A stretch of DNA of 24,852 nucleotides from Pseudomonadota bacterium (GCA_023388335.1 JAEWGL010000182.1:1-24852); one strand, 5' to 3'; counted from the first letter of the stretch, positions 1-10,998 are shown. Notes: generated by a model not told the origin, from the letters alone. Made by a program: numbers and translations.

Positions 1-39
1 GAGGGAAACAGACCGGCCCGCCAGACAATGGCGGGCCGG
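1..39 (-). terminator. Rho-independent terminator of the cysI-DUF934 operon
   Basis: A perfect 10-bp inverted repeat (13-22 and 30-39, CCGGCCCGCC / GGCGGGCCGG) with a 7-nt loop lies 12 bp after the stop of the DUF934 gene. Read on the minus strand, the GC-rich hairpin is followed by TCTGTTTCCC, a moderately T-rich tail. The position and shape fit an intrinsic terminator ending the minus-strand transcript. Confidence 0.8.
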
Positions 40-51
40 CTGATGCAGCGA

Positions 52-546
52 TCAGCGGCGACGGAACAGCGGCAGCGGTTCGTCGGCGGCGGCCTGGTAG
101 CTCACCGAGAAATCCTTGAGGCCTTGCAGCGCGTCTTCCGGGTCCTTGTCGGCACGGATGGCGAACGCGTCAAAACCGCAGCGGGCCAGGTAGAACAGCT
201 GGTCGCGCAGCACATCACCGATGGCACGCAGCTCACCGGTGAACTTGTAGCGGTCACGCAGCAGGCGCGCATTGGAGTAGTTGCGCCCGTCGGTGAAGGC
301 CGGGAAGTTCAAGGCGATGACCTGAAAGTGCTCGACGTCCTCGCCGATCTCTTCGGCTTCTTCGTCGCTGTCCAGCCACACGCCCAGACCGCCGTCGCGG
401 GCCTTGAGGGCATGGGCGTGGTCACGCCACAATTGCAGTGGCACGATGTAGTCGTCGCAGTTGGTCAGCTCGTCGAAGGAAACATCCTTAGGCAGCAAGT
501 GCCAGGTTTCGTCGACGAGCTGGTTGTTCTTAATGATTCGCTGCAT
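52..546 (-). CDS. DUF934 family protein, partner of sulfite reductase
   Basis: This 164-residue cytosolic protein is recognised as a DUF934 family member, usually annotated as an uncharacterised or oxidoreductase-like protein encoded beside cysI in pseudomonads. Its biochemical role is not known; the constant linkage suggests a function in assimilatory sulfite reduction. I see no signal peptide or membrane segment. It contains an acidic stretch (about residues 63-75, DSDEEAEEIGEDVEH) and a C-terminal half with GRNYSNARLLRDRY and ARCGFDAF, which are characteristic of the family. The frame is open upstream to 627, but the ATG at 546 is preferred because it gives the usual family start (MQRIIKNNQ). 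It overlaps the 3' end of cysI by 17 bp, implying co-transcription and translational coupling. A strong terminator follows. Confidence 0.88.
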   Translation of the reverse strand: MQRIIKNNQLVDETWHLLPKDVSFDELTNCDDYIVPLQLWRDHAHALKARDGGLGVWLDSDEEAEEIGEDVEHFQVIALNFPAFTDGRNYSNARLLRDRYKFTGELRAIGDVLRDQLFYLARCGFDAFAIRADKDPEDALQGLKDFSVSYQAAADEPLPLFRRR

Positions 547-2182
547 AGACGCGCTCCTTGAAGGGGTCGATGCCAATACGCTGGAAGGTGTCGATGAAGC
601 GCTCGTCTTCGGTACGTTTTTCAACATAGACCGAAATCAGCTTCTCGATCACATCGGCCATTTCGTCCTGGGCGAAGGAGGGCCCCAGGATCTTGCCGAG
701 GCTGGCATCGCGCGCGGCATTGCCGCCGAGCGAGACCTGATAGAACTCCTCACCCTTCTTGTCCACACCCAGGATGCCGATGTGGCCGACATGGTGGTGG
801 CCGCAGGCGTTCATGCAGCCGGAGATATTCAGGTCCAGTTCGCCGATGTCGAACAGGTAGTCCAGGTCGTCGAAACGGCGCTGGATGGATTCGGCGAACG
901 GGATCGACTTGGCGTTGGCCAGCGAGCAGTAGTCGCCGCCGGGGCAGCAGATGATGTCGGTCAGCAGGCCGATGTTCGGCGTGGCGAAGCCCAGCTGGCG
1001 CAGCTCCAGCCAGAGGGCGTGCAACTGGCGCTGCTCGACATCGGCCAGAATGATGTTCTGCTCGTGGGAGGTGCGCAGGAAACCGAAGCTGTAGCGCTCG
1101 GCCAGTTCGGCGACCGCATCCAGCTGCTTGTCCGTCAGGTCGCCAGGCGCGACGCCGGTTGGCTTGAGCGACAGGGTCACGGCCACATAGCCAGGACGCT
1201 TGTGGGCCCGGGTATTGCGCGAACGCCAGCGGGCGAAGCCCGGGTGTTCCTGGTCCAGGTCGGTGTAGTCGACGTTTTCCAGTGCCAGGTACTCGGGGTC
1301 GACGAAGTGACGCGACACGCGCTGTACTTCGGCCTCGGTCAGGGTGCTGCTGCCGCCACGCAGGTGGGCCATCTCGGCCTCGACCTTCTCGGCGAAGACC
1401 TGCGGAGTCAGTGCCTTGACCAGGATCTTGATCCGCGCCTTGTACTTGTTGTCACGGCGACCGTAACGGTTGTACACGCGCAGGATGGCGTCCAGGTAGC
1501 TGATCAGGTCCTGCCAGGGCAGGAACTCGTTGATGAAGGCGCCAACCACCGGCGTACGGCCCAGGCCGCCGCCGACCAGGACGCGGAAGCCCAGTTCGCC
1601 AGCTTCGTTGTACACCGGCTCCAGGCCGATGTCGTGTACCTCGATGGCGGCACGGTCATCCTTGGAGCCGTTGATGGCGATCTTGAATTTGCGTGGCAGG
1701 TAGGCAAATTCGGGGTGGAAGGTAGTCCACTGGCGGACGATCTCACACCATGGGCGCGGGTCGATCACTTCGTCGGCGGCAACGCCGGCGAACTGGTCGG
1801 TGGTGGTGTTGCGCAGGCAGTTGCCGCTGGTCTGGATCGCGTGCATCTGCACGGTAGCGAGCTCTGCCAGGATCTGCGGGATGTCTTCCAGCGCTGGCCA
1901 GTTGAACTGCACGTTTTGCCGGGTGCTGATGTGCGCGTAGCCCTTGTCGTAGTCACGAGCGATCTTCGCCAGCATGCGAACCTGGCGGGCGTTCAGCTGG
2001 CCATAGGGCACGGCAACGCGCAGCATCGGGGCAAAACGTTGGATATAGAGGCCGTTCTGCAGGCGCAGAGGGCGGAATTCTTCTTCGCTCAGCTCACCGG
2101 CCAGATAGCGGCGGGTCTGATCACGGAACTGCTTGACGCGGTCCTCGATGATCCGCTGATCGTACTCGTCGTATACGTACAT
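530..2182 (-). CDS. cysI: Assimilatory sulfite reductase haemoprotein (nitrite/sulfite reductase family)
   Basis: A 550-residue sirohaem / [4Fe-4S] enzyme that reduces sulfite to sulfide with six electrons for cysteine synthesis in the cytoplasm. The paired cysteine motifs that hold the cluster and the sirohaem iron are visible: C413-x5-C419 (CPGGDYC) and C456-x3-C460 (CMNAC), the latter followed by GHHHVG. The substrate-side basic motifs are also present, for example R-x-S/T-R-QN near residue 85 (HISTRQNVQFNW) and GNCLRNTTTDQF at 120-130. The length is typical for this family. No cysJ flavoprotein gene lies in the window, which suggests a ferredoxin-type or separate electron donor, as usual in pseudomonads. 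It overlaps the downstream DUF934 gene. The start ATG at 2182 gives MYVYDEYDQ, the usual family N-terminus. Confidence 0.95.
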   Translation of the reverse strand: MYVYDEYDQRIIEDRVKQFRDQTRRYLAGELSEEEFRPLRLQNGLYIQRFAPMLRVAVPYGQLNARQVRMLAKIARDYDKGYAHISTRQNVQFNWPALEDIPQILAELATVQMHAIQTSGNCLRNTTTDQFAGVAADEVIDPRPWCEIVRQWTTFHPEFAYLPRKFKIAINGSKDDRAAIEVHDIGLEPVYNEAGELGFRVLVGGGLGRTPVVGAFINEFLPWQDLISYLDAILRVYNRYGRRDNKYKARIKILVKALTPQVFAEKVEAEMAHLRGGSSTLTEAEVQRVSRHFVDPEYLALENVDYTDLDQEHPGFARWRSRNTRAHKRPGYVAVTLSLKPTGVAPGDLTDKQLDAVAELAERYSFGFLRTSHEQNIILADVEQRQLHALWLELRQLGFATPNIGLLTDIICCPGGDYCSLANAKSIPFAESIQRRFDDLDYLFDIGELDLNISGCMNACGHHHVGHIGILGVDKKGEEFYQVSLGGNAARDASLGKILGPSFAQDEMADVIEKLISVYVEKRTEDERFIDTFQRIGIDPFKERVYAANH

Positions 2183-2483
2183 AAGGGTCCTGTCTCAGGC
2201 TGCATGCAGCTAATCGCGCGCACGGCCGCGCACTCCGTAGCGGAGCGGTCGAACGATAGCAGGTTGTGTTTATGCGCTAAAGTGATGTTTTTGCATATGA
2301 AAAGAACCGTTTGGACTAAGTGAGACTGACTGGCATTTATTTGCGCGCGGCTTGCTCGTTATCGCAACGCTCGGTACCGACGCGTCCGTCGCTTAGTGAA
2401 AGACCCTGCTTGAGTGAAGGTCATTGCTGGTCTTAACTCTGAGCGTGACGTGCATTCCCATAACCACTACAAGAGGCGATGCA
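2183..2483. other. Divergent intergenic region, cysI / small membrane protein
   Basis: About 300 bp between divergent genes. The left third is the GC-rich cysI leader (2183-2250). The middle (2282-2345) is AT-rich and probably holds activator sites. The right part holds only a weak candidate promoter for the small gene: TTGAGT at 2410-2415, then a 17-bp spacer and TTAACT. I see no open frame here with convincing codon usage. Confidence 0.5.
2253..2281 (-). promoter_or_regulatory. Candidate cysI promoter
   Basis: On the minus strand, an extended -10 (TGC then TATCGT, 2258-2253) is preceded 17 bp upstream by a weak -35 (TTTAGC, 2281-2276). The DNA just upstream (about 2282-2340) is unusually AT-rich for this genome and includes CATATGCAAAAACAT, a plausible activator-binding stretch. 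CysB, the LysR-type activator of cys genes, is the expected regulator from known biology, but no strict CysB consensus exists that I could match. The leader would be about 65 nt. Confidence 0.4.
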
Positions 2484-2597
2484 ATGGGAAACTCAAGCAA
2501 AGCGAGCAAGCCCGACAGCAGTGTCGACGCCTGGGCCATCCTCGCGTTGATCATCCTGGTCGTGGTGACCGCTGTGTACTGGGTCAGCCATCAATAA
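2484..2597 (+). CDS. 37-residue single-pass small membrane protein
   Basis: A very short frame encoding MGNSSKASKPDSSVDAWAIL followed by a hydrophobic run ending TAVYWVSHQ. Residues about 16-34 (AWAILALIILVVVTAVYWV) form one clear transmembrane helix after a polar, Ser/Lys-rich N-terminus of 15 residues. A good ribosome binding site (AAGAGG, 2471-2476) lies 7 nt before the ATG, and a strong hairpin terminator begins 29 bp after the stop, so it looks like a self-contained transcription unit. I do not recognise a named family. The layout of ribosome site, helix and terminator argues that it is a real gene rather than chance. It is divergent from cysI and could be co-regulated with it. Confidence 0.72.
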   Translation: MGNSSKASKPDSSVDAWAILALIILVVVTAVYWVSHQ

Positions 2598-2626
2598 TCG
2601 TGTGTGGACCGTGAGTAAAGCCTGAA

Positions 2627-2655
2627 CCGCCCGCAGAAGGGAATTCTGCGGGCGG
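2627..2655. terminator. Bidirectional Rho-independent terminator
   Basis: A perfect 12-bp inverted repeat (CCGCCCGCAGAA 2627-2638, TTCTGCGGGCGG 2644-2655) with a 5-nt loop. It sits between the 37-residue plus-strand gene and the convergent DUF2970 gene and has short T-rich flanks on both sides (ATTGCTATT to the right; TTCAGGCTTT on the minus strand). Confidence 0.85.
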
Positions 2656-2663
2656 ATTGCTAT

Positions 2664-2882
2664 TCAGCGGGCGGTCAGGTGCATGGCAAGCTGCACCAAA
2701 CCGATCAGCACGAAAATGAATACCAAGGTGAATACGGTGCCCAGCGCAATGAAATGGCTGGGCTTGCCGTGGGTAAAGTCGCGGGCGCGGTTCTTGCCGC
2801 TTTGCACGCCGAAAGCGGCGGCCAGGACGCTGTGCAACATCTGCCAGAAGGTGGGCGGTTTGCCTTGGCTGGAATCGTCCAT
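2664..2882 (-). CDS. DUF2970 family inner-membrane protein
   Basis: A 72-residue protein of the DUF2970 family, whose function is unknown. The family signature is present: an amphipathic segment FWQMLHSVLAAAFGVQSGKNRARDF (about residues 12-36) followed by one transmembrane helix (about 45-68, FIALGTVFTLVFIFVLIGLVQLAM). A strong ribosome site, AGGAG, lies 6 nt before the ATG. It is convergent with the 37-residue membrane gene across a shared terminator and is probably monocistronic. Confidence 0.85.
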   Translation of the reverse strand: MDDSSQGKPPTFWQMLHSVLAAAFGVQSGKNRARDFTHGKPSHFIALGTVFTLVFIFVLIGLVQLAMHLTAR

Positions 2883-3048
2883 GAGTGACTCCTGAAGGTT
2901 TCGGAGGCGATCACCCGTCAGTGTAGACCTTCGGGTTCTTGGAGCCGCTTAGTGGCCATCGCGACGCAAGCCGCACATGGGGATGGCGCTCATCCAGTGT
3001 GAGGTAAACCCAGCGTCGGGATTAAGACATACGCCGGCATCGATCCCG

Positions 3049-3080
3049 TGAATTGACGCAAACACAGACCCTGTAGGAGC
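3049..3080 (+). repeat. 32-bp direct repeat, recurs at 3461-3492
   Basis: The 32 bp beginning tgaattgacgcaaacacaga matches 3461-3492 with 4 differences. Both copies lead into a REP-like 'aggagc' start, showing that non-REP flanking DNA was copied along with the repeat units. Confidence 0.75.
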
Positions 3081-3308
3081 CCGCCCAGCCCGTTGGGCTG
3101 CGCTGTCGCGCAGAGAACAAGGTCTGCAAAGCGCGGCGGCCACCCAAGGAGCTGGCTTGTCCTGCGATCGGCCGCGAAGCGGCCGTAAAGCCAGCCATCT
3201 CGATCTGTCTGGTGCAGCGCGGTGACAGGGGTTGCGACCGCTGCGCGGTCGATCGCGGCACAAGGCCGCTCCAAGGTACAGCTAAATCAATGAGTTAGCG
3301 TTTGTTCT

Positions 3309-3404
3309 AGGAGCGGCCTTGCGCCGCGATCGGCCGCGCAGCGGTCGTAAAATCGATATCTGCGGTGTGCCAGGCTGATCGCGTTCGCAGATTTTGCGAC
3401 CGCT
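3309..3404 (+). repeat. Direct repeat copy 1 (96 bp REP + linker)
   Basis: This segment recurs 178 bp downstream at 3487-3582 with about 7 mismatches. The match covers the REP unit, the linker (tctgcggtgtgccaggctga) and the start of the inverted partner, so whole inverted-pair units were duplicated rather than single REPs. Confidence 0.85.
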
Positions 3405-3486
3405 TCGCGGCCGATCGCAGGACAAGCCAGCTCCTACCAGGGATGGCGCCGGTCCTGGAATGAATTGAGGCATACACAGACCTTGC

Positions 3487-3582
3487 AGGAGCGGTCTTGT
3501 ACCGCGATCTGCCGCGCAGCGGTCGTAAAATCGGTATCTGCGGTGTGCCAGGCTGATCGCGTGCGCAGGTTTTGCGACCGCT
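3487..3582 (+). repeat. Direct repeat copy 2 (96 bp REP + linker)
   Basis: Second copy of the 96-bp unit at 3309-3404, differing at about 7 positions. Its inverted partner (3569-3600) is shortened by an internal deletion compared with 3391-3437. Confidence 0.85.
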
Positions 3583-3628
3583 GCGCGCCCTTGTGCCGCG
3601 AAGGCGTGCAACGCCGCCTGGGTTACCG

Positions 3629-7336
<3,708 letters not shown>

Positions 7337-7372
7337 AAGACTACCTGGTCGGGCAAAAACAGAAGGTGCGAG

Positions 7373-7378
7373 ATGATA
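7373..7378 (-). promoter_or_regulatory. Extended -10 element of the metH promoter
   Basis: The minus strand reads TGC-TATCAT, an extended -10 matching TATAAT at 4-5 positions, with no good -35. This is what is expected of an activator-dependent promoter. Transcription would start near 7366, about 30 nt before the metH ATG. Confidence 0.55.
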
Positions 7379-7413
7379 GCAAAGTTGCGCGCTTTTTAGA
7401 CGCCCAGCTATTT

Positions 7414-7432
7414 ACATGAAATTGATTCATGT
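7414..7432. promoter_or_regulatory. Predicted MetR operator upstream of metH
   Basis: A perfect dyad, ACATGAA-ATTGA-TTCATGT. Its core TGAAATTGATTCA fits the MetR pattern TGAANNTNNTTCA exactly. Its centre (7423) is about 57 bp upstream of the inferred metH start site, the usual place for a LysR-type activator site. MetR regulation of metE/metH is established in enterobacteria; here it is inferred from the motif and position. The right edge also touches TTGACG (7432-7437), a candidate -35 for cti. Confidence 0.72.
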
Positions 7433-7493
7433 TGACGCGCCCATGGACCGGTACAACATCGTAATAGCTCTCAAGAACCAGGACATTCGGCAC

Positions 7494-9794
7494 ATGGTGC
7501 ATCGTTTACTTGCCGGCGCCTTCGCCCTGCTCATCAGTGGCGCGGCGCTCGGGCAAGCCCCCGTATCAAGCCCGGCGATTTCCTACACCCGGGACATCCA
7601 ACCGATTTTCACCGAGAAATGCGTGGCCTGCCACGCTTGCAATGACGCGGCCTGCCAGCTCAACCTGGGCAGCGCCGAAGGCGCTCAACGGGGCGCCTCC
7701 AAGGTGCCGGTGTACCAGGGCGACCGAAGCAAGGCACAAGCGCCCACGCGGCTGTTCTACGATGCCCAGGGTGAAGACGCCTGGCACAAGATGGGCTTCT
7801 ACTCGGTGCTCGACAAGCAAGACAGCCAGGCCGCGCTGATGGCGCGCATGCTCGAGCTGGGCCACAACGCGCCGCTCGAACCCAATGCCAAGCTGCCCGA
7901 AGACATCGCCCTGGGGCTCAACCGCAACAACATGTGCCCCTTGCCTCATGAGTTCGACGCCTACGCCGGCGTGCACCCGAAAGAGGGCATGCCGCTTGCG
8001 GTCACCGGCCTGACCGACACCGAGTACCAGACCTTGCAGGGCTGGCTGGCCGCCGGCGCGCCGGTCGAGCACGATGCCATCCAGCCGAGCACGGCGGAGG
8101 CCCGGCAGATCGCCGAATGGGAGGCACTGCTCAACCGCCCGGGTTCCACCGAGGCCTTGGTCGGGCGTTGGCTGTACGAGCATCTGTTCCTGGCGCACAT
8201 CCATTTTGTCGGTGGTGAGCAGGGCCACTTCTTCCAGTGGGTGCGCTCGCGCACGCCAAGCGGCGCCCCGGTCGATCTGATCGCCACGCGCCGCCCGAAC
8301 GATCCGCCCGGCACCGACTTCTACTACCGCTTGGTGCCGGTGCAGGGCGTGATCGTGCACAAGACCCACATCACCTACCCGATGGGGCCGCAAAAGCTCA
8401 AGCGCGTGAAGCAACTGTTCTATAGCGGCAACTGGCATGCCACCTCACTGCCGGGCTATGGCCCGCGCCACCGGGCCAACCCCTTCGAGACCTTCGAGGC
8501 GATCCCGGCAGTGGCCCGTTACCAGTTCATGCTGGACAATGCCGAATACTTCGTACGCACCTTCATCCGCGGCCCGGTGTGCCGTGGGCAGATCGCCACG
8601 GACGTGATCCGCGACAACTTCTGGGCACTGTTCCAGGAGCCGGCCCAGGACCGTTATGTCACCGATGCCGCCTACCGTGGCCAGGCCACGCCGCTGCTTG
8701 CCATGCCCGGGCAGATCGACGACGTCGGCAGCGTCCTGTCCCTGTGGCATGCCTACCGTGACAAGCGCAACGCGTACGAGAAGCTGCGCCGGGAGGCCTA
8801 CGCCGACATGCCGGCGCCGAGCTGGTCGACATTCTGGGCCGGCAACGACAATGCGCTGTTGACTATCTTCCGTCACTTCGACAGCGCCTCGGTGTCCAAA
8901 GGCCTGATCGGTGACGTGCCGCTGACCCTGTGGTTGTTCGACTACCCCTTGCTCGAACGCACCTACTACCAGTTGGCGGTCAATTTCGACGTGTACGGCA
9001 ACGTCTCGCACCAGGCCCAGACACGCCTGTACTTCGACTTGATCCGCAATGGCGCGGAGGTCAACTTCCTGCGCCTGATGCCGGCCGACAAGCGCGGCGC
9101 GATCCTCAGCGATTGGTACCAGAACGGCGGCAAGGTGAAGATGTGGCTGGACTACGAATCAATCGATACCAGCACACCGAGTGCGCTCAAGCTCGACAGC
9201 GACGACCCCAAGCGTGACTTCGGTCTCAAGCTGGTGCGCCGGACCCAGAGCTTGAATGCCGCCCCCGACCCGATCAACCGCTGCGCCGGTGCCTATTGCT
9301 CGCGGCCGCAAATGGATGCTCGCTTTCGCGACGTCGAACAGGCCTTGAGCCGTCTGGTGTCGCGTCCGGCCGCAGGCCTGAAGGTGATCAACCAGTTGCC
9401 CGAGGCGACCATGCTGCGCATCGAAGGGCAGGGCGGTGAGCGCCAGATCTACAGCCTGCTGCGCAACCGCGCCCACAGCAATGTCGCCTTCATGCTTGGC
9501 GAGGCCTACCGCTACCAGCCGGGCCTGGACACCTTGACCCTGTATCCGGGCGTGCTGAGCAGCTACCCGAACTTCATGTTCAACATTGCAGCGGACGATG
9601 TGCCGGAGTTCGTCGAGGACATGGAAGCGGCACGTGACGACACCGCGAAGTTCGAGCGCATCGTCCAACGCTGGGGCGTGCGCCGCAGCCATCCACAGTT
9701 CTGGCAGTACTTTCACGACCTCAACAGCTATATCAAGCAAACCGACCCCGTGGAGGCTGGGGTGCTGGACATGAACCGCTACGAAAACCTCTGA
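7494..9794 (+). CDS. cti: Cis/trans fatty acid isomerase, periplasmic c-type haem protein
   Basis: A 766-residue enzyme that converts cis-unsaturated acyl chains of membrane phospholipids to trans, stiffening the membrane under solvent, heat or osmotic stress. A signal peptide (residues 1-22, MVHRLLAGAFALLISGAALGQA) exports it to the periplasm. A single haem-binding CVACH motif lies at residues 43-47, just after the mature N-terminus (YTRDIQPIFTEKCVACH), as in P. putida Cti. The length equals that recalled for P. putida Cti. The frame is open back to 7416, but the ATG at 7494 starts a proper signal peptide, with CAGGA about 10 nt upstream. It is divergent from metH. Cti is known to be constitutively made and controlled by substrate access; the sequence adds no clear regulator beyond the shared intergenic region. 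Confidence 0.95.
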   Translation: MVHRLLAGAFALLISGAALGQAPVSSPAISYTRDIQPIFTEKCVACHACNDAACQLNLGSAEGAQRGASKVPVYQGDRSKAQAPTRLFYDAQGEDAWHKMGFYSVLDKQDSQAALMARMLELGHNAPLEPNAKLPEDIALGLNRNNMCPLPHEFDAYAGVHPKEGMPLAVTGLTDTEYQTLQGWLAAGAPVEHDAIQPSTAEARQIAEWEALLNRPGSTEALVGRWLYEHLFLAHIHFVGGEQGHFFQWVRSRTPSGAPVDLIATRRPNDPPGTDFYYRLVPVQGVIVHKTHITYPMGPQKLKRVKQLFYSGNWHATSLPGYGPRHRANPFETFEAIPAVARYQFMLDNAEYFVRTFIRGPVCRGQIATDVIRDNFWALFQEPAQDRYVTDAAYRGQATPLLAMPGQIDDVGSVLSLWHAYRDKRNAYEKLRREAYADMPAPSWSTFWAGNDNALLTIFRHFDSASVSKGLIGDVPLTLWLFDYPLLERTYYQLAVNFDVYGNVSHQAQTRLYFDLIRNGAEVNFLRLMPADKRGAILSDWYQNGGKVKMWLDYESIDTSTPSALKLDSDDPKRDFGLKLVRRTQSLNAAPDPINRCAGAYCSRPQMDARFRDVEQALSRLVSRPAAGLKVINQLPEATMLRIEGQGGERQIYSLLRNRAHSNVAFMLGEAYRYQPGLDTLTLYPGVLSSYPNFMFNIAADDVPEFVEDMEAARDDTAKFERIVQRWGVRRSHPQFWQYFHDLNSYIKQTDPVEAGVLDMNRYENL

Positions 9795-9802
9795 GGGGTG
9801 AC

Positions 9803-9833
9803 TGCCGGGAAGATCGTTTGACCTTTCCCGGCA
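9803..9833 (+). terminator. Probable terminator after cti
   Basis: Inverted repeat TGCCGGGAA (9803-9811) / TTCCCGGCA (9825-9833) with a 13-nt loop, followed by a short TTT. It lies 9 bp after the cti stop. The loop is long and the T-tract short, so termination may be partial and allow some read-through into the acyltransferase gene. Confidence 0.55.
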
Positions 9834-9905
9834 TTTCGCGGTCCCACCCACGAGCGGCCCTGGTTGCCACCGGGGCTTGAATGGGTTTCAACCGCAGGTA
9901 CTGGC

Positions 9906-10940
9906 ATGCTGTATTCGCTTCAAGCACTCCGGGCGCTCGCCGCCTGGGTGGTGGTCTGCCACCACTTCATGCAAATCTTCTTTGACTTCCACGCCTCTGG
10001 CCCCATTGGCCAATTCCTCGCCTCTCGCGGTGCCGTGGGGGTAGACGTGTTCTTCGTCATCAGCGGGATGGTGATCTACCTCTCGACCCGCGATAAACCC
10101 CTGGCGCCCCAACGCTTTCTGCTCAACCGCGTATTGCGCATCGTGCCGGCCTATTGGTTCTACACGGCGTTGATGGGCCTGATGCTGCTCTGCGCCAGCC
10201 ACTGGATGCCGCACCAAGTCCTCGAATGGCAACACTTCATGCTCTCGCTGCTGTTCATTCCGGCGGAGAATCCTGGGGGCTATGGCATGTACCCGACTCT
10301 CAATGTCGGCTGGACACTGAACTTCGAGATGTTCTTCTACTTGCTGTTCTCCCTGGTGTTCTTGGTGCGCCAGCGCCATCACCTGCTGCTGGTGACCGGC
10401 GCGTTGCTGCTGGCCAGCGAAGGGCTAAGCCGCTTCGGCGTGCTCAGTCACTTCTACGCCAACAACATCATCTATGAGTTCCTCTTGGGCATAGCGATCG
10501 GCGTGGCCTATCGGCGCGGGCTGATCATGCAGGGCTTGTGGCTGCCGCTGGCGGTGCTGGCGGCGGCGTGTCTGGCCATCTATCAGCTCGACGCCTCGCT
10601 GCGCCTGCTGCACTGGGGCTTGCCCAGCGCGTTGATCGTCCTTGCCTGCGTGGCCCTGGAGCCATATTTCCAAGGCAATCGTGTGCTCAAGGCGCTGGGG
10701 GACTGCTCCTACTCGGTGTATCTGGTCCATGTGCTGGTGCTGTACGGCGGCTGGTTCGCCAGCCAGCGGCTCAAACTCAATCCCTACGCCGTATTCGCCG
10801 TCTGCGTGCCAGTGATTGCGGCGCTGTCCTGGGTGAGCTACCTGTGGCTGGAGCGCGGCCTGTACCGGCGTCTGAGTGCCTGGTGCGAGGCCCGGCTGGC
10901 GGCACAGCCCGCGCTCGCGCTATCCCGAGTCAATTACTAG
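9906..10940 (+). CDS. Membrane acyltransferase, acyltransferase-3 family
   Basis: A 344-residue integral membrane protein of the acyltransferase 3 (OafA/NodX-like) family, which transfers acyl groups (often acetyl) to extracytoplasmic sugars of lipopolysaccharide or exopolysaccharide. Visible signatures are the R9-x9-H19 pair in helix 1 (LRALAAWVVVCHHF), GVDVFFVISG at 45-54, RFLLNRVLRIVPAYW at 70-84, GWTLNFEMFFYLLF at 135-148, and YSVYLVH at 269-275. About ten hydrophobic helices can be traced. The frame opens at 9864, but ATG 9906 is chosen because it begins the family-typical MLYSLQALRALAAW and has CAGG 7 nt upstream. The substrate cannot be told from sequence. No polysaccharide genes are adjacent, so it is probably an orphan modifier of surface glycans. 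Confidence 0.88.
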   Translation: MLYSLQALRALAAWVVVCHHFMQIFFDFHASGPIGQFLASRGAVGVDVFFVISGMVIYLSTRDKPLAPQRFLLNRVLRIVPAYWFYTALMGLMLLCASHWMPHQVLEWQHFMLSLLFIPAENPGGYGMYPTLNVGWTLNFEMFFYLLFSLVFLVRQRHHLLLVTGALLLASEGLSRFGVLSHFYANNIIYEFLLGIAIGVAYRRGLIMQGLWLPLAVLAAACLAIYQLDASLRLLHWGLPSALIVLACVALEPYFQGNRVLKALGDCSYSVYLVHVLVLYGGWFASQRLKLNPYAVFAVCVPVIAALSWVSYLWLERGLYRRLSAWCEARLAAQPALALSRVNY

Positions 10941-10944
10941 GACT

Positions 10945-10972
10945 TTGTTCAACGGCCAGGTTGGCGTAAACT
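10945..10972 (+). promoter_or_regulatory. Candidate nfuA promoter
   Basis: TTGTTC (10945-10950), a 16-bp spacer and TAAACT (10967-10972) lie within the 58-bp gap before nfuA. The match is partial. No recognisable IscR site was seen. Confidence 0.3.
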
Positions 10973-10998
10973 TGCCAGCAAGTCTGAGAGGAACTTCC

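Larger units (their letters stand above)
3049..3605. repeat. Cluster of REP-like elements (three inverted pairs)
   Basis: At least six copies of a roughly 45-bp unit (core 'aggagcggccttg(t/c)gccgcgat', then a GC-rich dyad, then 'gtaaaatcg') alternate in orientation: + 3146-3192, - 3231-3273, + 3308-3355, - 3391-3437, + 3486-3533, - 3569-3600. Each unit has its own internal dyad (for example ggccgcgcagcggtc). This is the architecture of bacterial interspersed mosaic elements. A degenerate seventh half-unit starts near 3072 (tgtaggagcccgcc). REPs of this kind are common in P. putida-group genomes and are mobilised in trans by RAYT transposases; none is encoded in the window. Confidence 0.85.
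2883..3628. other. Long non-coding interval rich in REP-like repeats
   Basis: A 746-bp gap between the DUF2970 gene and the metH stop codon. The short open frames here are translations of repeat DNA and lack ribosome sites. From about 3049 to 3605 the interval is made of REP-like units, mostly in inverted pairs. The first 120 bp (2883-3000) would hold the promoter of the DUF2970 gene, but I see no convincing hexamers. The repeats lie directly downstream of metH and may end or stabilise its transcript. Confidence 0.8.

Noticed and set aside
461..2323. 620-codon open frame antisense to cysI
   Set aside because: Shadow of cysI; no ribosome site, composition typical of antisense translation.
3049..3605. 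CRISPR array
   Set aside because: Repeats alternate in orientation, have internal dyads and vary in length and spacing; there are no regular unique spacers or cas genes.
2949..3611. Several overlapping minus-strand frames of 79-109 codons
   Set aside because: They are translations of REP-like repeat DNA with no ribosome sites; repeat copies explain the shared peptides.
7416..7493. N-terminal extension of cti by 26 codons
   Set aside because: It would run through the MetR-type dyad and bury the signal peptide; ATG 7494 starts a proper signal peptide.
7337..7493. Possible cobalamin or SAM riboswitch upstream of metH
   Set aside because: The inferred leader is about 30 nt, too short for either class, and no conserved B12-box-like element was seen.
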